From: Rosa chinensis
Lineage: Eukaryota > Streptophyta > Magnoliopsida > Rosales > Rosaceae
Assembly: GCF_002994745.2 (NCBI RefSeq)
Contig: NC_037089.1
Coordinates: 84,530,347-84,594,346, forward strand
Length of the DNA stretch: 64,000 nt
Direction: 5' to 3'
A program made the translations under genes and the position numbers. Shown one piece after another: positions 59,187-64,000 of the stretch. Below the pieces are notes generated by a model. That model saw only the letters and a program-made list of their open reading frames with translations, did no database searches and was not told where the DNA came from. Each line of letters opens with the position of its first letter. The stretch's first letter is position 1.

Positions 59187-59365
59187 TGTTGTAGGAGAAT
59201 AGAATTGTGTTTATTATTGATAATAGGAACCCTTTATATAGGGAGTTTACAGAGTACACAAAAGGTAACAGAATCGGAATACAATTAGTATACCTAGGGT
59301 ACTTTCCTATTACAACTCTAAACCCTAGTTTGTAGAGGCACACATTATGTCGATATCCTTCAACA
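59187..59365 (-). repeat. 3' LTR of copia B2
   Basis: 179 bp, the same length as the B1 LTRs and similar throughout. Confidence 0.9.
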
Positions 59366-59579
59366 CTCCCCCTTGTGCCGCTCAAACTTGGTGATGACCC
59401 TTTAATTGATGCCTCGTTAAAAACCTTGCCAGGTAACAAAAACTCTGTGAGACAAAAATAACCCTGGTTGAAGGACAAAAAGAGCACAACACGTCCTTCA
59501 CTCTTCGAGATCGAACATGTAGACATCATGCCTCCCCCTGATGTCAATATCTCCCCCTGATTGCTACAATCATGGGAGT

Positions 59580-62520
59580 TCGGATAACTTTCTCAATCCG
59601 ATGCTCTTCACATGTTTCTCGAAAGTGGATTTTGGTAACGACTTAGTAAATAAGTCCGCTACATTATCCTCTGATCGGATTTGGTTCATTTCAATATTTA
59701 GAAATGCTTGTTGTCATTTCGATGGAGGAGAGGAGGAGCACGGAAGGTGGCATTTTGCCTTGTGGGGTCCGATCCCACACTTCCGTCATCTCTTTTCTCT
59801 GTAGAGATAGAACAAGCTCATATCAATCGTACCTCTCAAATATCGAAAGATTGTCTTTATACCATTCTAATGGTGTTGCGTTGGCACGGGGCTATATCTA
59901 GCCAACAAGTTCATAATAATTGAAGTGTCCGGTCTTGTATTGTGCTAAGTACAATAATGCGCCTATTGTACATAAGTAAGCACTTCTGCTATTAACACAT
60001 CTTCGTCATCATCCCTGGGACGAAATGGATCCCTTTTAGGTCCAAGACTACGGACGACCATATGAGTGCATTTTTGACTTTATCAAAATGCCTAAACATC
60101 TATTGACACGGTATACAAGTTCTGAATCTAGACAAAACCGTGTTCTCCCAAGGACATTCCTCTCAAACTCGGATTTCAGGTGTTTAGCGGTTTCCCTAAA
60201 CTCTCAAGGGTTCCAATTATGTTTATCAACATAAACCGCGACAATTGCAAATCCGGAACTTGTCATGGAAACGCGTGGGCATAGTTCATCATATCCCTTC
60301 CCAATCAAGTAGTCATTTTAGTGAGCATTTCAACCTCGTTGCAAATGCGCTTCGTGGTCTAGAGCCACTTGACTTGGGTAAATGAAGTCCACAAGAACCT
60401 TCATTGTATTCCGTATCTAGATCCCCATAAAGATACGTAGTGACCACATTCGTAAGCTGCATGTTCAGTTATTTGGAAACTACCAAACTGATAAGGTAGT
60501 GGAGTGCAATGACATCCATTACGAGAGAATATGTCTTCTCGTAGTCGATTCCAGGGCGTTGTGAGAAACCTTGCGCCATAAGGTGAGATTACCATCTTTT
60601 TTTCTCATTACGCTATCTAACGAAGACCTATTAATGTCAATAGGTTTTATGTTAGGAGGTGTTGGCATCTCAGGCACGAAATCCTTCCTCTTCGTTAGTG
60701 AATCCAATTCAACCTGGATCGCATCTTTCCATTTAGCCCAATTTTCTCTACGTTGGTATTCTTCAACGGAGTAAGGTTCGATGTCATTGGTCTCAATAAT
60801 TCCACGTCCTCATGTACACTAGTGTAGTTCGTAGAGATCTCTATATTTTCAGGAATTGGTTCTAACATTGAGGCATCCCCCAACGATGTCTCTTGGACAT
60901 AACCACAATCCAAAATATTCTCATGAGACGGATTTTGAGTATCAATGATCAATGGATCAAGTTGTGCCAAACTCGCTCTCTTCTTAGGGCGAGAATCCAT
61001 CGAACCTATGGGTTTCCTACTCTCTCTAGCGGAACCCATGACCTATGACGCCATTATGCCACCTTTGTGGCGTCACCATACTACCATCCATGGTAGTGGT
61101 GCAGTACCCATCTTCTCTGGGTGGCACCATGTCCTCTTGTGGGGACATCAATCCTTGCAGGCATGTTTGCAGCAGGTATATGTGATCTCGTCACTTTTAG
61201 GGGATCAAGATGAGACATAGTGGGGACAGACCACGACAATTCCTGTCGTTTCTGTTGAACATTGACGTTCTAATCTCCCCCTAACAACGGGAAAACTGTC
61301 TCATCAAAGTGACAATTCGCAAATCTAACGAAATAGAGATCGCCTGTCAAGGGTTCTACATAGCGGACTTCTAGTTGGAGACTCATGTCCAACAAATATA
61401 TATATGCATTCGTTGCAATGACTCATGTTGATGCGCTGTGGCGACGCAATTGGCACATGAACCGCACACTCAAATATGCATAAATACGAGATATTAAACT
61501 CGAACCCAGTCACTAGCTGTAACGCAAATAAAAGTTGAGTGGCTGCTATGAGTCGTAGACGAATTAGCATAGCTGCATGCGTTATTGCATAACCCAAGCG
61601 GAAATATTGGTGCACATTACCAATGTCCGGGCTACCATTGTAGTCATTTAATGGTGGCTTTTCCGCGAGACCAATTGGGTGTGTACATGGGAATATGATA
61701 CTTGATATCAATACCCAATGATATGCAATAGTCATCGAAAACTGTCGATGTAAACTCTCTAGCATTATCAAGTCAAATTGACTGAATGGGATGATCTGGG
61801 TAGTGAGCCCGTAGCTATATGTTATGTGCTAGGAGTGTAGTATAAGCAGCATTACGAGTGGATAATGGCACAACACGTGACCAGCGTGTTTGCGTATCAA
61901 CCAACACCATAAAACATCTATATGGTCCGCAAGTTGGTTGATCAAATCCATAGAATTCCCTTAGATTCTTTGGGAGAATGAAATTATTTCCTCAATGTCC
62001 TTTGCATAGGATGGTCTCAATCCTAAATAACAGGCTTTACAGAACGAAACATGGGCTTTATAGTCAACCAATAAAGGTTTTGGTTAAGCCATAATGTCAC
62101 AATAGACTTGAGAAGTAGAGAGAGGAGTTTATGGCGTCAATGCCATGTATTTGCCGCATGGGGTAGGCAGCACTGGCCATGTATGGCCTGTCTTTGCACA
62201 ATCATGGCGCCATGAGGCACATGTGCAGCTCCTCGAACCAATTCTTGGTTCTTACTTTTCTTCGTTCTGAAAATGGATGTCCGTGTAAGTCTTTAATACA
62301 CGGATCATCATGTCAAAGCCTATATGTGCCAAAATCCCATAAGTCGTCTCTCATGACATAGTTGGATTCAATAACTCAAATAGTGGTTGCATACAACCCA
62401 CTAAAGCGACACATAAGTTTCTCTAATACTTGTTTATGTCCGTAGTCATTAGAGGTGATGCAAAGGAACTCTGTCCATTCTCATAATGTGTTTCCATATG
62501 AAAACCATTGGCTCTATAAA
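59580..62520 (-). pseudogene. pol: Copia B2 pol remnants
   Basis: Co-linear with the pol remnants of B1: RNase H end near 59580-59700, RT near 60100-60710, integrase C-terminal region near 60695-61250, integrase core near 61325-62050 and protease-side sequence near 62300-62520. Many stops and frameshifts are present. Several deletions are shared with B1, so both descend from an already defective or shared ancestor. Confidence 0.78.
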
Positions 62521-62846
62521 GTTCAAATTAAGGTATGTCCAAGACATTAAGTAAAAGAATTGACACTTTATTAATAGCCAATGATTACATCAAAGTTTCC
62601 AAAGTCTAATCCAAAATAAAATCAAAGTAAGACACATTGTAGTCACTCTATCCGTTTGGTAACTCCAATCAAATATGACCAGGAAAGTAATGCCAAGGCT
62701 CTCTTAAGTACCAAGAATCTCAATGACTTTCCTAAACATCACATTTTATTGGGTCTGCCACATAAGAAAGAGTTAATACAATTGTCATTTATTGACTAAG
62801 GCAAATTGTCATTACAAAAGTTCTTGGAAAAATAAAAAGGACTAAT

Positions 62847-63947
62847 CTAATCAAAGTCTGTTGCATCCATGTGCACTTCATCTTCAGCTTTGAAGTCCTC
62901 TATGGTGAGATTGACATCTCCACCATCTTCTTCTTCTTCTGCAAGGTACACTTCTTGCTCTCTCAGGTCCCTATATGCCATGTAGCTTGCAGTTAGTTCC
63001 TCGCTTGCCTTGCATTACTTGAACCAATGCTCACTTGATCCACATCGATGACACTCATCATTGCGGTTGCCTCCCTTTAATTGAGGTGCACGTTGCGGGC
63101 GTTCCCTAGGAGGGTTGGTGCCACCACCACAACCCATTGAGCCACCATTACAGCTAGGGATACCACGACCCCCTCTCCCACGTGTGGCATTACCACCACG
63201 TGTATCCGCACCAAACTTGCGGTTTCCGTCCTGGTTAGGGCGGTTATATGGGCCCATACGTCCCTCTTGTCCCCCATTCTTAGGGTACCGCTCCTTGCGC
63301 CCTCCTTTGGGTGCATTATAATTCGCCTCATGAACGCTCTTAGTTCCAATGGGCCTTGAATTATGATTCCTCACGAGTATGTTATCATGTTTCTCAGCTA
63401 CAGATATAATATTGATAAGCTGATGAAACCTCGTGATCCGTCCAGCATTGACTTCAGTACGGTATTGCTTTGATACCACAATGGCTGAAACGGGGAAGGT
63501 GGAGAGAGTTTTCTCAATTAGCTCTTGCTCTGTGATAGGTTGTCCACAAAACCTCAACATGGACTGTATGCGAAGAGCTTCTGAATTATATTCAGCAACA
63601 GATTTGAAGTCAGCAAAGCGCAGATTGTTCCATTGAACCTTCAAGTCAGGGAGGAGGGAATCTTGGACATTGCCAAAGCGCTCTTCTAGCGCTACCCATA
63701 GCTCTCTTGCATCCTTGATCGACATATACTCCAATCTAAGTGCCTTGTCCATATGGCGTCGCATCAAGATAACTGCTTGAGCATGCTTTGTAGATGTTCG
63801 GTTGAACTCAATATCCGGGTTAGGTGCCTGGATTATGGGTAATATTCCCTTGGAAGTGAGATGATTCTCAACATCGGTTACCCAACTGTGGTAATCCGAG
63901 CCTGTTGAGTCAAGCATGGGAAAATCGAGTCTAGGTTCATTCGACAT
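62847..63947 (-). pseudogene. gag: Copia B2 gag with one nonsense codon in the zinc knuckle
   Basis: Starts [20 protein letters not shown] and is open for 310 codons, including the UBN2-like region ([18 protein letters not shown]) and the Gly/Arg-rich segment. TAA at 63015-63017 sits inside CHRCGSSEHWFK-C where B1 has Gln, so the last Cys of the CCHC knuckle is not translated. Downstream the frame continues to an acidic end and TAG at 62847. It is much better preserved than the B1 gag. Confidence 0.88.
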
Positions 63948-64000
63948 CCTGAAAATAAGAAGAGAAGATATATTAGTTTCGGAGCTAAACTTCCACGAAA

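Larger units (their letters stand above)
59187..64000 (-). mobile_element. Copia LTR retrotransposon B2, continues past the window edge
   Basis: Close relative of B1 in the opposite orientation. The 3' LTR is 59187-59365 (TGTTGAAGGATATC to CTACAACA on the minus strand), preceded by AAGGGGGAG-like purines. Pol remnants follow, then gag near 62847-63947, and leader sequence to the window end. The 5' LTR and the second target duplication lie outside; the 5 bases before the LTR are CATTC. It begins about 210 bp upstream of pseudogene F. Confidence 0.9.

Noticed and set aside
59100..59540. ORFs over the copia B2 LTR and 3' UTR
   Set aside because: Frames in LTR and untranslated sequence, repeated in B1; not genes.

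Overview
This is a window of a eudicot nuclear genome. Genes are split by short GT-AG introns, and the intergenic space is full of plant LTR retrotransposons, a LINE, a SINE, MITEs and a Pack-MULE. The retroelement families and the gene content would suit Rosaceae, but I cannot name the species from sequence alone.

Left part, 1-17 kb, gene-rich. A small 2H-phosphoesterase-like gene lies on the minus strand (896-1447). Two tandem nine-exon genes for DEG9-type HtrA serine proteases lie on the plus strand (4072-7626 and 8628-11422). The first has an apparent 1-base frameshift in its basic, AT-hook-like N-terminus. The second has a different N-terminus and a longer C-terminus.

From 12 kb to 59 kb an array of six WAT1-related (EamA/drug-metabolite transporter, MtN21-like) genes, all on the minus strand and all with the same seven-exon structure, is spread apart by transposons. 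A (11987-13960) is open only if two GC splice donors are used. B (14951-16911), C (26552-28534) and E (47571-49237) look intact. D (37009-46528) has all its exons, but a 6.1-kb copia element sits in intron 4. F (49734-58979) is a pseudogene whose last exon was split by a Gypsy-type solo LTR.

Transposon layers. A MULE-type MITE at 18600-19892 contains a short LINE with a 16-bp target duplication. A gag-less, young copia element (20826-26277) contains a SINE. Between C and D lie a truncated copia (28838-32315), a hAT-like end and a second copia fragment. The second fragment is interrupted by a 1.9-kb solo LTR and by a Pack-MULE carrying a phosphoglycerate dehydrogenase fragment. Copia B1 (38635-44768) lies in WAT1-D, and its relative B2 (59187 to beyond the right edge) lies just upstream of WAT1-F.

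The most unusual object is at 52193-56708. It is a 4.5-kb LTR element with nearly identical 234-bp LTRs (one difference), a 5-bp target duplication, an initiator-tRNA-Met primer site and a polypurine tract, but no recognisable gag or pol. One 1,357-codon ORF fills its interior. The ORF starts inside the 5' LTR, reads through the primer site and ends 11 bases before the 3' LTR. It is a mosaic of pieces resembling ribosomal protein eL6, a glutamate-receptor-like protein, a PPR protein and RST1, joined by stretches I do not recognise. It looks like a very recent gene-capturing retrotransposon with a long chimeric ORF.
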